This document shows, one piece after another, positions 42,162 to 51,637 of a stretch of DNA of 64,000 nt (positions are counted from its first letter, which is position 1; each line of letters begins with the position of its first letter). Location: the NCBI GenBank assembly GCA_025517425.1, contig JAOPJY010000001.1, positions 1,412,217-1,476,216 of the forward strand, in the 5' to 3' direction. This DNA is from Halobacteria archaeon AArc-dxtr1 (GTDB lineage Archaea; Halobacteriota; Halobacteria; Halobacteriales; Natrialbaceae). Under the pieces are notes generated by a model. It had not been told where the DNA came from. It did no database searches and was given only the letters and a program-made list of their open reading frames with translations. The translations under genes and the position numbers were made by a program.

Positions 42162-43697
42162 ATGACCGGAGAGGAAGCCGCCGACGGACCGGACGAGGGT
42201 ACGAGCAGTGTCGACGAGACCGACGACGCGGTCTCGAGCGACGCCTCGCAGCCGAATCCCGGCCAGGGTGTCGTCCGCCGCGATCGCTTCGCCGGCGGCC
42301 CGGCCCGCGGCTTTCTCTCCTCGCTCGCAGCCGACGAGCGGATCTTCGCAGCCGATCTGGCGGTCGACCGCGCCCACGTCGTGATGCTCGCAGAGTGCGG
42401 GATCATCGACGACGAGACGGCCGGTGAGATCCTCCAGGCGCTCGAGGCAGTCGCTGACGAGGGCCATACCGCCCTCCCCGAGGGCGAGGACGTCCACGAA
42501 GCGATCGAGACGGCGGTCATCGATCAGATCGGCGCGGACGGCGGGAAGATGCACACCGCCCGCTCGCGAAACGACGAGGTCGCGGCCTGCATCCGCTACC
42601 GGCTGCGCGAGGATGTCCTCCGGACGATCGAGACGACGCTCGCGCTCCGCGAGACGTTACTCGAGACAGCCGCCGAGCACGACGAGACGATCATGCCCGG
42701 CTACACGCACCTCCAGCCCGCCCAGCCGACCACGGTGGCCCACTGGGCGCTGGCCTACGAGGGCGCGATCGCCCGCGATACGGCGCGCCTGCTCGACGCC
42801 TACGGCCGGATCAACGAGTCGCCGTTGGGCGGGGCCGCGTTCGCCGGCACGCCGTTCGACATCGACCGCGAGCGCACGGCCGAACTGCTCGGCTTCGACG
42901 GTATCGTCGAGAATTCGATGGACGCATCCTCGAGTCGGGACTTCTTACTCGAGGCGACACAGGCGCTGTCGACACACGCGACGACGCTGTCGGGGCTCGC
43001 CGAGGACGTGATCGTCTTCGCGAACCGCGGCTTCGTCGACCTCTCGGACGACTATTCCTCGACCTCGTCGATCATGCCCCAGAAGAAGAATCCCGACACG
43101 CTCGAACTCGTCCGCGCGGTCGCGGGCGACGCCGCCGGCAGCGTCCAGGGACTGACGACGACGCTCAAGGGCCTACCCCGCGCGTATAACCGCGACCTCC
43201 AGCGCGCGACGCCCCACGCCTGGGAGACCGTCGATGCGGTGACGCAGGCGAGCGAAGTCGCCGCCGGCGCGGTCGCGACGGCCGACTGGAACGACGAGGC
43301 GCTGGCCGACGAGGCCGGCGCGGGCTTCTCGACGGCGACCGGCGTCGCCGACCTGCTCGCAATGGCCGGAGTTCCGTTCCGAACGGCCCACGAGATCGTC
43401 GCCATCGCAGCCGAGAACGGGGGCGACTACGACGCGATCGAGGCCGCCGTCGAGGACGTACTCGGCGACCCCCTCGAGTCGCTGGTCGAGCCCGAAGCGG
43501 TCGAAGACGCACTCGACCCCGAGACCAGCGTGTCGAGTCGCGACTCGACCGGCGGCCCGGCCCCCGAGGCCGTGGCCGCCCAGCGCGAGTCGGCTCGCGA
43601 GCAGCTCGCCGACGACCGCACGGAACTCGAGGCCCGTGAGGCGTCGCTTTCAAACGCACACCGCACACTCCGCACGGAGGTGGACGAATATGTCTGA
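42162..43697 (+). CDS. argH: Argininosuccinate lyase
   Basis: 511-residue fumarase-superfamily enzyme that splits argininosuccinate into arginine and fumarate. HTARSRNDEVAA, the active loop SSIMPQKKNPDTLELVR and the helix-rich body are intact. An acidic N-terminal extension of about 40 residues precedes the catalytic core. It is followed by a 216-base gap with a new promoter before lysW. Confidence 0.97.
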   Translation: MTGEEAADGPDEGTSSVDETDDAVSSDASQPNPGQGVVRRDRFAGGPARGFLSSLAADERIFAADLAVDRAHVVMLAECGIIDDETAGEILQALEAVADEGHTALPEGEDVHEAIETAVIDQIGADGGKMHTARSRNDEVAACIRYRLREDVLRTIETTLALRETLLETAAEHDETIMPGYTHLQPAQPTTVAHWALAYEGAIARDTARLLDAYGRINESPLGGAAFAGTPFDIDRERTAELLGFDGIVENSMDASSSRDFLLEATQALSTHATTLSGLAEDVIVFANRGFVDLSDDYSSTSSIMPQKKNPDTLELVRAVAGDAAGSVQGLTTTLKGLPRAYNRDLQRATPHAWETVDAVTQASEVAAGAVATADWNDEALADEAGAGFSTATGVADLLAMAGVPFRTAHEIVAIAAENGGDYDAIEAAVEDVLGDPLESLVEPEAVEDALDPETSVSSRDSTGGPAPEAVAAQRESAREQLADDRTELEAREASLSNAHRTLRTEVDEYV

Positions 43698-43880
43698 GCT
43701 GGTTTCAGGGTTCATTCTCGACGCGGGCGGTCACATTCGACGGCCCCGGCGACGGCGATCCCCGCGAGGGGATAACCTACCTACTACGTGATAATTCAAA
43801 TAAAACCCGGCAAAGAACCGCATCGACGCACCGTTAGAGTGGACTGCGGATAGTATAATTTCGCTGTTAAGTTCGAAGGG

Positions 43881-43886
43881 TTTAAG
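43881..43886 (+). promoter_or_regulatory. TATA box of the lysW-argXCBDEF operon
   Basis: TTTAAG lies about 30 bases before lysW ATG 43914 and shows that the second half of the arginine cluster has its own promoter. The preceding 43700-43880 contains no gene. Confidence 0.55.
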
Positions 43887-43913
43887 GGTGATCGGCTCAC
43901 AGTTTCGGGTACC

Positions 43914-44078
43914 ATGACCGAATGCGTCGAGTGTGGGGCGGAGGTGTCCCTGCACGACGATCTGGAAGTTGGAGAGATCGTTGACTGTACGACCTGTGGC
44001 GCCGAACTCGAAGTCGTCGACACCGAGCCGCCAGTCCTCGAGCGAGCCCCCGAGCTCGAAGAGGACTGGGGTGAGTGA
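43914..44078 (+). CDS. lysW: Amino-group carrier protein LysW
   Basis: 54-residue acidic carrier with a zinc finger formed by CVECG and CTTCG and the diagnostic C-terminus EDWGE, whose terminal Glu is the attachment point for substrate. It protects the alpha-amino group of glutamate (and possibly aminoadipate) through biosynthesis, replacing N-acetylation. It is followed by ArgX, the ligase that loads it. Confidence 0.95.
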   Translation: MTECVECGAEVSLHDDLEVGEIVDCTTCGAELEVVDTEPPVLERAPELEEDWGE

Positions 44079-44139
44079 CCTTGCACACGGTCGCAACGAA
44101 ACTGCGCCGTGTGTCTCTCCCCGCTGAGGGGTGGTTCGC

Positions 44140-45018
44140 GTGAAGGTAGGCATACTCTACTCCCGAATTCGCAAAGACGAGAAGCTCCTCTTGAACGAGC
44201 TTCGCGAGCGTGATCACGACGTCGAGAAGATCGACGTTCGCAAGCAGACGTTCGATATCAGCGAGGCACCCGACGAGATCGCCGACCTCGACATCGTCGT
44301 CGACCGCTGTCTCGCCACGAGCCGGAGTCTGTACGCGACGCAGTTCTTCGAGGCGTACGGCATTCCCGTGGTAAACAGCCACGAGACCGCGGATATCTGT
44401 GCTGACAAAGTCAAAAACAGCCTCGCACTCGAGCAAGCGGGCGTTCCAACGCCCGCCACGAAGGTCGCCTTTACCAAAGAGACCGCGATGGAGGCCATCG
44501 AGGAGTTTGGCTACCCTTGCGTCTTGAAGCCCGTCGTGGGCTCGTGGGGTCGCCTGATGGCGAAGATCGATTCGCCGGACGCAGCAGAGGCCATTCTGGA
44601 ACACAAGGCCACGCTCGGCCACTACGAGCACAAGGTGTTCTACGTTCAGGAGTTCGTCGACAAGCCGGGACGAGACATCCGCGTGCTCGCGACCGACGGC
44701 GAGCCGATCGCGGGGATGGTTCGCTCCTCGGATCACTGGATCACCAACGCCGCGAAGGGTGCCGAGACAGACGTCTTCGAGCCCGACGAGGAAGCAAGAG
44801 AGCTCGTCAAGAAGGCCAGCGACGCCGTCGGTGGCGGCCTGCTGGGTATCGATCTGATGGAGACCGAAGACGGCTATACGGTCCACGAGGTCAACCACAC
44901 CGTCGAGTTCAAGGCCTTAGACGGCGCCGTCGAGACCGATGTCGCCGGCACCGTCGTCGACTGGCTCGAGGAGAAGGCCGCGGAAGCGGCCGATTCGGAG
45001 CTCGAGGTGACCGCCTGA
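44140..45018 (+). CDS. argX: Glutamate-LysW ligase ArgX/LysX
   Basis: 292-residue ATP-grasp ligase that couples the alpha-amino group of glutamate (or aminoadipate) to the C-terminal Glu of LysW. RimK-like features: VGILYSRIRKDEK at the N-terminus, PCVLKPVVGSWGRLM, and HEVNHTVEFK near the C-terminus. Start GTG 44140 is chosen because a strong Shine-Dalgarno-like GAGGGGTGG precedes it; GTG 44131 overlaps that site. Overlaps argC by one base (TGATG). Whether it serves arginine only or also lysine cannot be decided from sequence alone; context favours arginine. Confidence 0.93.
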   Translation: MKVGILYSRIRKDEKLLLNELRERDHDVEKIDVRKQTFDISEAPDEIADLDIVVDRCLATSRSLYATQFFEAYGIPVVNSHETADICADKVKNSLALEQAGVPTPATKVAFTKETAMEAIEEFGYPCVLKPVVGSWGRLMAKIDSPDAAEAILEHKATLGHYEHKVFYVQEFVDKPGRDIRVLATDGEPIAGMVRSSDHWITNAAKGAETDVFEPDEEARELVKKASDAVGGGLLGIDLMETEDGYTVHEVNHTVEFKALDGAVETDVAGTVVDWLEEKAAEAADSELEVTA

Positions 45019-46094
45019 TGGCGGTCGATACTGACACCAGCGCCAGCGGGGCCGGCGAGACCGTGACGGCGACCGTCGTCGGCGGCTCGGGCTTCACTGG
45101 CGGCGAACTGTTGCGACTGCTTGCGGGCCACCCGAACGTCGAGATTGCCGAGGTGACGAGCCGCTCGAAAGCCGGCAAGAGTGTCGGCTCCGTTCACCCA
45201 CCGCTTCGTGGTGCGGACCTGCGCTTTACCGAACCCAACGATCTCGAGAGCGTCGACATCCTGTTCGCCGCGACGCCCCACGGCGTCTCGATGGGACAGG
45301 TCGACGAGTTTTTCGACATTGCAGACACCGTCGTCGACCTCTCAGCAGACTTCCGTCTCGATACGGAAGCACAGTACGACGAGTGGTACGACGGACACGT
45401 CGCGCCGGAGTACTTAGAGAAGGCCGAGTACGCACTGCCCGAAATCAACCGGGAGAACCTCCCCGGTGCGGAGCTCATCGCGGGCGGCGGCTGTAACGCC
45501 ACCGCGACCATCCTAGGGCTGTACCCGCTGTTCGAACACGACATCTTGGAGGGCGGCGAGCAGGTCGTCGTCGACGTCAAAGTCGGCTCCTCTGAAGGCG
45601 GTGCCGGCGGCGGGGAAGCGTCCTCGCATCCCGAGCGCTCGGGCGTCGTCCGCCCCTACGCGCCGACGGGCCACCGTCACGAGGCCGAAATCGAGCAGTT
45701 CCTCGGTACTTCGGTGGCATTTACTTGCCATGCAGTCGACATGATCCGTGGCGCCAGCGCGACGAGCCACGTCTTCCCAAGCGGGCCCGTCTCGAAGGGC
45801 GATCTCTGGAAAGCGTATCGGGGCTGCTACGAGGACGAGCCCTTCGTCCGCATGGCCGCGGGCGGTTCCGGCGTCTACCGCTATCCCGAGCCGAAGGCGG
45901 TTTCGGGAACGAATTTCGCCGAGGTCGGCTTCGAACTCGATCCGTCGAACAAGCGCATCGTCGTCTTCTCGGCGATCGACAACATGATGAAGGGATCGGC
46001 TGGCCAGGCGGTCCACGCCGCGAACATCGCCCTCGGCTTCGAGGAGACGGCTGGCCTCGAGTTCGCAGGGCTACACCCCGTGGGGGCGCCGTAG
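45018..46094 (+). CDS. argC: LysW-glutamyl/aminoadipyl phosphate reductase
   Basis: 358-residue NADPH-dependent reductase making the semialdehyde on LysW. A Rossmann start VVGGSGFTGGELLRLLAGHP, the catalytic Cys C159 in GGGCNATAT, and the typical KVGSSEGGAGGG and HRHEAEIEQFLG are seen. ATG 45018 overlaps the argX stop; a long frame upstream is not homologous. A short variable N-terminal extension (1-14) is present. Confidence 0.95.
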   Translation: MAVDTDTSASGAGETVTATVVGGSGFTGGELLRLLAGHPNVEIAEVTSRSKAGKSVGSVHPPLRGADLRFTEPNDLESVDILFAATPHGVSMGQVDEFFDIADTVVDLSADFRLDTEAQYDEWYDGHVAPEYLEKAEYALPEINRENLPGAELIAGGGCNATATILGLYPLFEHDILEGGEQVVVDVKVGSSEGGAGGGEASSHPERSGVVRPYAPTGHRHEAEIEQFLGTSVAFTCHAVDMIRGASATSHVFPSGPVSKGDLWKAYRGCYEDEPFVRMAAGGSGVYRYPEPKAVSGTNFAEVGFELDPSNKRIVVFSAIDNMMKGSAGQAVHAANIALGFEETAGLEFAGLHPVGAP

Positions 46095-46095
46095 G

Positions 46096-46962
46096 ATGAC
46101 GGTAGTCGTCAAGATCGGCGGCGCTCGCGCCGTCGAACCCGAAGGAGCGCTCGCGGACGTTGCGAGCCTCGTCGAAGACGGCGAGGACGTCGTCCTCACC
46201 CACGGCGGCTCGACCGCCGTCGACGAGACCTTAGAGGCCCTCGGCCAGGAACCGACCTACGTCGAGACGCCCGGGGGCGTCGTCGGCCGCTTTACCGACG
46301 AGGAGACGATGGACGTTTTCAAGATGGTCATGCCCGGCAAGCTCAACACCGATCTGGTCGAGAGCTTGCAGAACGAGGGCGTGAACGCGGTCGGGCTCTC
46401 GGGTACCGACGGCAAACTATTGGAAGGAAAACGCAAGTCCGCCGTCCGCGCGAAGGTGGACGGCAAGAAGAAGATTTTACGCGGCGACCACTCGGGCAAG
46501 ATCGAGTCGGTCAACGCGGACCTACTCGAGACGCTACTCGCAGGCGGCTACACGCCCGTCGTCTCGGTTCCTGCACTCGGCGCCGAGAAGGACGGCGGCT
46601 ACACTGCCGTCAACGCCGACGCCGACCGCGCCGCGGCAGCGATCGCGGGCGCGCTCGAAGCGGACTTGGTCGTCCTGACGGACGTTTCGGGAATCTACGA
46701 AGATCCCGACGACGAGTCGACGAAGATCGATTCGGCGTCGACACCCGAGGAGTTCGAAGCCGTCACGGACGCCGCCGAGGGGTTCATGACAAAGAAGGTC
46801 ATGGCCGCAGAGGAAGCGTTAACCGGCGGCGCGTCGTCGGTCATCGTCGCGACGGCCAACGCCGACGAACCGATCACGAGTGCGCTCGCAGGCGAGGGCA
46901 CGACCCTCGAGTCGACCGTACTCGAGGACGCGGACGCCGAAACGGAGGAAGCAACACAATGA
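46096..46962 (+). CDS. argB: LysW-glutamate/aminoadipate kinase
   Basis: 288-residue amino acid kinase family enzyme that phosphorylates the LysW-bound side chain before reduction by ArgC. VVKIGGARAVEPEG, LTHGGSTAVDETL, VSVPALGAEKDGGY and LTDVSGIYEDP are typical of the LysZ/ArgB group. It starts one base after the argC stop and overlaps argD by four bases. Confidence 0.95.
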   Translation: MTVVVKIGGARAVEPEGALADVASLVEDGEDVVLTHGGSTAVDETLEALGQEPTYVETPGGVVGRFTDEETMDVFKMVMPGKLNTDLVESLQNEGVNAVGLSGTDGKLLEGKRKSAVRAKVDGKKKILRGDHSGKIESVNADLLETLLAGGYTPVVSVPALGAEKDGGYTAVNADADRAAAAIAGALEADLVVLTDVSGIYEDPDDESTKIDSASTPEEFEAVTDAAEGFMTKKVMAAEEALTGGASSVIVATANADEPITSALAGEGTTLESTVLEDADAETEEATQ

Positions 46963-48110
46963 GCGACCACGACTTCGTCTCCGGCAGCAAGCCCATCCGT
47001 ATCGAACGTGGCGAGGGAGCGTCCCTCTACACGCCGGACGGCACGGAGTATCTGGATGCCGGCGCGAGCTACGCCTGCACGCCGCTCGGCCACAGCCACC
47101 CGGCTGTCGTCGACGCAGTACAGGAGCAGGTCGGCAACCTCACGTTCGTCGACTCCTCGTTTCCCGTCCAATCTCGCGAGGACGCCTACGCGGCGCTCGT
47201 GGCAGCCACACCTGACGGACTGGATCAGGCATGGTTCTGTAACTCCGGAACCGAATCCAACGAGGCGGCGCTGAAGTTCGCCCGGTCTGCGACCGGCAAC
47301 TCGACGATCGTCGCGGCAACCCGCTCGTTCCACGGGCGAACGATGGGGTCGCTCGCGGCGACCTGGAAGGACAAGTACAAGAAACCCTACGAGCCCTTAG
47401 CCGGCGACATCGAGTTCGTCCCCTACGGCGACGACGAGGAACTCGCCGCGGCCGTCGACAACGAGACCGCTGCCGTCATCTTAGAGCCGATCCAGGGCGA
47501 AGGCGGCATCAACGTCCCGCCCGCGGGCTACCTCGAGACGGCACGCGAACTCACCGAGGAGACCGGCGCGGCGCTGATCTTCGACGAGGTCCAGACCGGC
47601 ATGGGCCGGACGGGCGAGATGTGGGCCTGCGAAAACGCGGGTGTGACGCCCGACATTATCACGACGGCGAAGGGGCTTGGCAACGGTCTCCCGGTCGGCG
47701 CAGTCGTCGTCACAGACTGGATCGCCGACGGCGCGGCCTCGCACAACGCCACGTTCAGCGGCGGCCCCGTCGTCACTGCGGCGGTCCACGCGACCATCTC
47801 GACGCTGGTCGAAGAGGAGTGGCCCGCCCACGCCGCCGAGATGGGCGACTATCTCACGACGGAACTCGAGAACGCCCTCGGCGACGAGGTGCGCGAGGTT
47901 CGTGGCGAGGGCTTGCTGATCGGCATCGAGCTGAAACGCGGCGCGAACCGCGTCGCCCGGGACCTGGCGCTCGAACACCAGATTCTGGCGCTTCCGGCGG
48001 GCCGGACCGTTCTGCGCCTGCTGCCGCCGCTCACGATCGGCGAGGCCGAAGCCGATCAGTTCGTCGACGCGCTGACCGAGATCCTCGCACCCGACGCGGA
48101 AGCCGAGTAA
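46959..48110 (+). CDS. argD: LysW-ornithine/lysine aminotransferase
   Basis: 383-residue class III PLP aminotransferase converting LysW-semialdehyde to LysW-ornithine. The PLP Lys is K238 in TTAKGLGNGLP, with FDEVQTGMGRTG upstream and the glycine/phosphate binding region NSGTESNEAALKFAR. Overlaps argB (ATGA) and is followed four bases later by argE. Confidence 0.95.
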   Translation: MSDHDFVSGSKPIRIERGEGASLYTPDGTEYLDAGASYACTPLGHSHPAVVDAVQEQVGNLTFVDSSFPVQSREDAYAALVAATPDGLDQAWFCNSGTESNEAALKFARSATGNSTIVAATRSFHGRTMGSLAATWKDKYKKPYEPLAGDIEFVPYGDDEELAAAVDNETAAVILEPIQGEGGINVPPAGYLETARELTEETGAALIFDEVQTGMGRTGEMWACENAGVTPDIITTAKGLGNGLPVGAVVVTDWIADGAASHNATFSGGPVVTAAVHATISTLVEEEWPAHAAEMGDYLTTELENALGDEVREVRGEGLLIGIELKRGANRVARDLALEHQILALPAGRTVLRLLPPLTIGEAEADQFVDALTEILAPDAEAE

Positions 48111-48114
48111 GACC

Positions 48115-49221
48115 ATGAACGCGAGCATGACCGAACCGACCGACGTATCGCTCGACGACGCCCGCGAACTGCTGATCGACCTCGTTTCGATTCCCTCCCC
48201 TTCCGGCGAGGAGACGGACGCGGCCGACCGGCTCGTCGAGTTCTTCGAGACGTACGGCCGCGACGTGTGGATCGACGAGGTCGGCAACGTGCGGGCGCCG
48301 GCGGACGACGCCGCCCTGTTGACCTCTCACGTCGACACTGTTCCAGGAGACATTCCCGTCGACGTGAAACCGGCCAGCGACGCAGATATTGCGGCCGACG
48401 TCGCTGACGAGGGCGACGACGTGCTCTGGGGACGCGGCAGCGTCGACGCGACGGGACCGCTCGCTGCGATGGCCGCGGCCGCCGTGCGGACGGGCGTCTC
48501 GTTCGTCGGCGTCGTTGGCGAGGAAGTCGACTCGACGGGTGCACGCTATCTGGTCGACGATCGCGACGAGATGCCCGAGGCCGTTATCAACGGCGAGCCG
48601 TCTGGAACCGACGGGATCACGCTTGGGTACCGTGGCTTAGTCGCTGGAACCTACGTCGCGACGAGTGAGTCCGGACACACGTCCCGGCCGGATCCGAACG
48701 CGATCCAGCACGCCGTTCGGTGGTGGTCGACCGTCGAAGAGCGCTTCGAAGGCGACGAGTACGAACCCGTCTTCGAGCAGGTGACCACCAAACCGGTCGA
48801 CATCGACGGCGGGGTCAGCGAGGACGGGCTCTCCGTCGAGGCGACGATGGATGTCCAGCTTCGCGTCCCGCCAGCTCTCGACGTCGAGACTGTCCGCGAG
48901 ACCGCAGAGGCCGAACTCGAGGTCGGGACCGTCACCTGGAAGGACGCGGTTCCGCCCGTGATGACGAGCCCGCGAACGGAGGTCGCACGAGCCTTCCGCG
49001 TCGCCATCCGCGAGGAGGGCGAAGAGCCTCGCCTCGTCCGGAAAACCGGCACCAGCGACATGAACATCTACGCCGGTGCGTGGGACTGCCCGATGGCAAC
49101 CTACGGTCCAGGGAACTCCGACCTCGACCACGCGCCCGACGAGCGACTCTCGCTGTCAGCGTTCGATCGCTCGGTCGAGGTTCTGACTCGCGTCGCCGAC
49201 GACCTCGGGGGTGAGGCGTGA
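48115..49221 (+). CDS. argE: LysW-ornithine/lysine hydrolase (M20 peptidase family)
   Basis: 368-residue zinc hydrolase that releases ornithine from LysW. M20 motifs: SHVDTVPGD, GRGSVDATGPLAAM, GEEVDSTGA and NGEPSGTDGI. The start may be ATG 48115 or ATG 48127. It overlaps argF by one base. Its presence completes the recycling of LysW and confirms the carrier-protein route rather than ArgJ/N-acetyl chemistry. Confidence 0.95.
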   Translation: MNASMTEPTDVSLDDARELLIDLVSIPSPSGEETDAADRLVEFFETYGRDVWIDEVGNVRAPADDAALLTSHVDTVPGDIPVDVKPASDADIAADVADEGDDVLWGRGSVDATGPLAAMAAAAVRTGVSFVGVVGEEVDSTGARYLVDDRDEMPEAVINGEPSGTDGITLGYRGLVAGTYVATSESGHTSRPDPNAIQHAVRWWSTVEERFEGDEYEPVFEQVTTKPVDIDGGVSEDGLSVEATMDVQLRVPPALDVETVRETAEAELEVGTVTWKDAVPPVMTSPRTEVARAFRVAIREEGEEPRLVRKTGTSDMNIYAGAWDCPMATYGPGNSDLDHAPDERLSLSAFDRSVEVLTRVADDLGGEA

Positions 49222-50141
49222 TGGCGGGGAACGACGACGTGAGACACCTGCTCGACGTCGACGACCTCTCAGCTGCAGAACTCGAGACAGTCCTCGACCA
49301 GGCCGCCGAGTACAAACGCGCCCAAGACGCCGGCGAGGACCACAAGGACCTCCCCGGCCAGACGCTCGGGATGATCTTCCAGAAGCCGAGCACTCGGACC
49401 CGCGTCTCCTTCGAAACGGGCATGACACAGCTGGGCGGCCACGCGATCTTTCTCGGCGCCGACGACATCCAGCTCGGCCGGGGCGAACCCCTAAAAGACA
49501 CCGCGCGAACGCTCTCTCGGTACGTCGACGTCGTGATGGGACGTGTCTTCAAACACGAAAACATCGAGGTGCTCGCAGAGTACGCCGACGTCCCCATCGT
49601 CAACGGGCTCACCGACGACGCCCACCCCTGCCAGACGCTCGCTGATCTGCTGACGATCCGCGAGCACTACGGTGATCTCTCCGACGTCTCGGCGGCCTGG
49701 GTCGGCGACGGTAACAACGTCGCCCAGTCGTTCGCGCTCGGCTGTGCCCTCGCCGGCATCGACCTCACCGTCGCAACACCCGAGGGCTACGAGATGGACG
49801 AGGATATCGAATCGCGGGCGGCCGAACTCGGACCCGCACCCACGGTGACGACCGATCCCGTCGAGGCCGTCGCCGACGCCGACGTCGTCTACACCGACGT
49901 CTGGATCAGTATGGGCCAAGAGGACGAACGCGACGTCCGCATGGACGCCTTCGAGGGGTTCCAGGTGAACGACGAGCTGTTAGCCCACGCCCCCGAGGCC
50001 TCCGTGCTGCACTGTCTGCCGGCCCACCGCGGCGAGGAGATCTCCGACGACGTGATCGAAGGCGAGCGCTCGATCGTCTTCGACCAGGCGGAAAATCGGC
50101 TCCACGCCCAGAAGGCGCTGTTGAGTTGGTTGGTAGCATAG
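49221..50141 (+). CDS. argF: Ornithine carbamoyltransferase
   Basis: 306-residue transcarbamoylase making citrulline. KPSTRTRVSFE (carbamoyl phosphate loop), HPCQTLADLLT and VLHCLPAHRGEE are complete. ATG 49221 overlaps the argE stop; GTG 49218 is an alternative. It is the last arginine gene; threonine synthase begins 64 bases after its stop, and with the spacing it may be in the same transcript. Confidence 0.97.
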   Translation: MAGNDDVRHLLDVDDLSAAELETVLDQAAEYKRAQDAGEDHKDLPGQTLGMIFQKPSTRTRVSFETGMTQLGGHAIFLGADDIQLGRGEPLKDTARTLSRYVDVVMGRVFKHENIEVLAEYADVPIVNGLTDDAHPCQTLADLLTIREHYGDLSDVSAAWVGDGNNVAQSFALGCALAGIDLTVATPEGYEMDEDIESRAAELGPAPTVTTDPVEAVADADVVYTDVWISMGQEDERDVRMDAFEGFQVNDELLAHAPEASVLHCLPAHRGEEISDDVIEGERSIVFDQAENRLHAQKALLSWLVA

Positions 50142-50204
50142 GCAACTGCCCCGGCCGCCGCGAACCCACGCCACTTTTCTCCCTGCCAGCCCTTCCCGCG
50201 GACA

Positions 50205-51464
50205 ATGAGTCTCAGTCTTGCCGCGGCACAACCCGACATCCCGGCCGACGCCGAGGACGGCGCCTGGCTCGAGTGCATCGAGTGTGGCGAAACGTACGCC
50301 CCATTCGAGGACGTCCGCTACACCTGCGACGAGTGCGACGGGCTGCTCGAAGTCCGATACGCCGACCTGCCCACGCTCGAAGACTTCGCGGGCCAGGGCC
50401 GGGGCGTCTGGCGCTACCGCGACGCGCTCCCCCTCGAATCGGGCGTGACGACCCAGGAGGGAGATACGCCGCTATACCGCGTCCCCCGACTCGAAGAGGA
50501 GATCGGCGTCGAGGCGTTGCGGATCAAACACGAGGGGATGAACCCCACCGGCTCGTTCAAAGATCGAGGCATGACCGTCGGCGTCGCCGTCGCGAAGGAA
50601 CTCGGCGTCGGCCGGCTGGCCTGTGCGTCGACCGGCAACACGAGCGCGGCACTCGCAGCCTACGGCTCCCGGGGCGGGATGGAGACGCTCGTTCTCCTCC
50701 CCGCGGGGAAAGTCGCCGCCGGGAAGATTGCCCAGGCGAGCCTCCACGGCGCCCGCATTCTCGAAGTTGACGGCAATTTCGACGCCTGTCTCGACATCGT
50801 CCAGGAGCTTGCGGCTCGCGGCGAGGCCTACCTACTCAACTCGCTGAACCCCTTCCGGCTCGAAGGGCAGAAGACGATCGGCCTCGAGATCCTGGAGGCC
50901 TTCCGCGACGACTACGGCGCCTTCCCCGACCGGATCATCCTCCCCGTCGGCAACGCCGGCAACACCTCGGCGCTGTACAAGGCTTTCCGGGAGCTAGTCC
51001 AGTCTGGCTCGCTCTCGATCGACGAGGTGCCGAAGCTCACCGGTGTCCAGGCCGAGGGCGCCGCGCCGATGGTCGAGGCGATCGAGAACGACGCCGACGA
51101 GGTCCGACGCTGGGACGACGTCGAGACGCGTGCAACCGCAATCCGGATCGGCAACCCGGTCAACGCGCCGAAGGCGCTTCCGGGTATCCGCGAGACCGGT
51201 GGAACGGCCATTGCCGTCTCCGACGAAGAGATCACCGACGCCCAGCGCCAGCTCGCCGAAGAAGGAATTGGCGTCGAACCGGCCTCCGCGGCCTCCGTCG
51301 CGGGACTGCGAAAGCTCCGCGCCGAGGGAATCGTCGACGGCGACGAGCGCGTCGCCTGCCTGACGACCGGCCATCTGCTCAAAGACCCCGACGCCGCCGC
51401 GGCCGCGGGGAGCGATCCCGAGCCGGTGCCGAACGACACTGAGGGCGTCCTCGAAGTGCTGTAA
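50205..51464 (+). CDS. thrC: Threonine synthase
   Basis: 419-residue PLP enzyme converting O-phosphohomoserine to threonine. A zinc-ribbon-like N-terminus (CIECGETY...CDECDG) precedes the catalytic domain with the PLP Lys K119 in GSFKDRG, and the phosphate-binding GNAGNTSALYKAF. Zn-finger-bearing threonine synthases are usual in archaea. A poorly conserved acidic tail ends the protein. Confidence 0.95.
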   Translation: MSLSLAAAQPDIPADAEDGAWLECIECGETYAPFEDVRYTCDECDGLLEVRYADLPTLEDFAGQGRGVWRYRDALPLESGVTTQEGDTPLYRVPRLEEEIGVEALRIKHEGMNPTGSFKDRGMTVGVAVAKELGVGRLACASTGNTSAALAAYGSRGGMETLVLLPAGKVAAGKIAQASLHGARILEVDGNFDACLDIVQELAARGEAYLLNSLNPFRLEGQKTIGLEILEAFRDDYGAFPDRIILPVGNAGNTSALYKAFRELVQSGSLSIDEVPKLTGVQAEGAAPMVEAIENDADEVRRWDDVETRATAIRIGNPVNAPKALPGIRETGGTAIAVSDEEITDAQRQLAEEGIGVEPASAASVAGLRKLRAEGIVDGDERVACLTTGHLLKDPDAAAAAGSDPEPVPNDTEGVLEVL

Positions 51465-51551
51465 TCGACGCACGGAACACACGTGCGTCTTGTAGCACTG
51501 TCGATTCCGAGCAAGCGACATCTCTCGCGCACAGAGGTAGCCAGCGACGAC

Positions 51552-51587
51552 GTCTGTCGTCTGACAGACAGTGGGCAGACATGTCTG
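51552..51587. promoter_or_regulatory. Array of GTCTG/CAGAC palindromes, operator-like
   Basis: Five copies of the pentamer GTCTG or CAGAC occur in 36 bases. Palindrome 1 is GTCTGTC-GTCT-GACAGAC (51552-51569), palindrome 2 is CAGACATGTCTG (51576-51587), with centres 21 bases apart, two helical turns. It lies about 50-85 bases upstream of the coiled-coil gene at 51638, upstream of where its TATA box would be. Confidence 0.6.
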
Positions 51588-51637
51588 ACTAGTGGCTGAC
51601 TGACAGTTTTGTAGGTAGCCGTTGCAGGGTTCGATCC

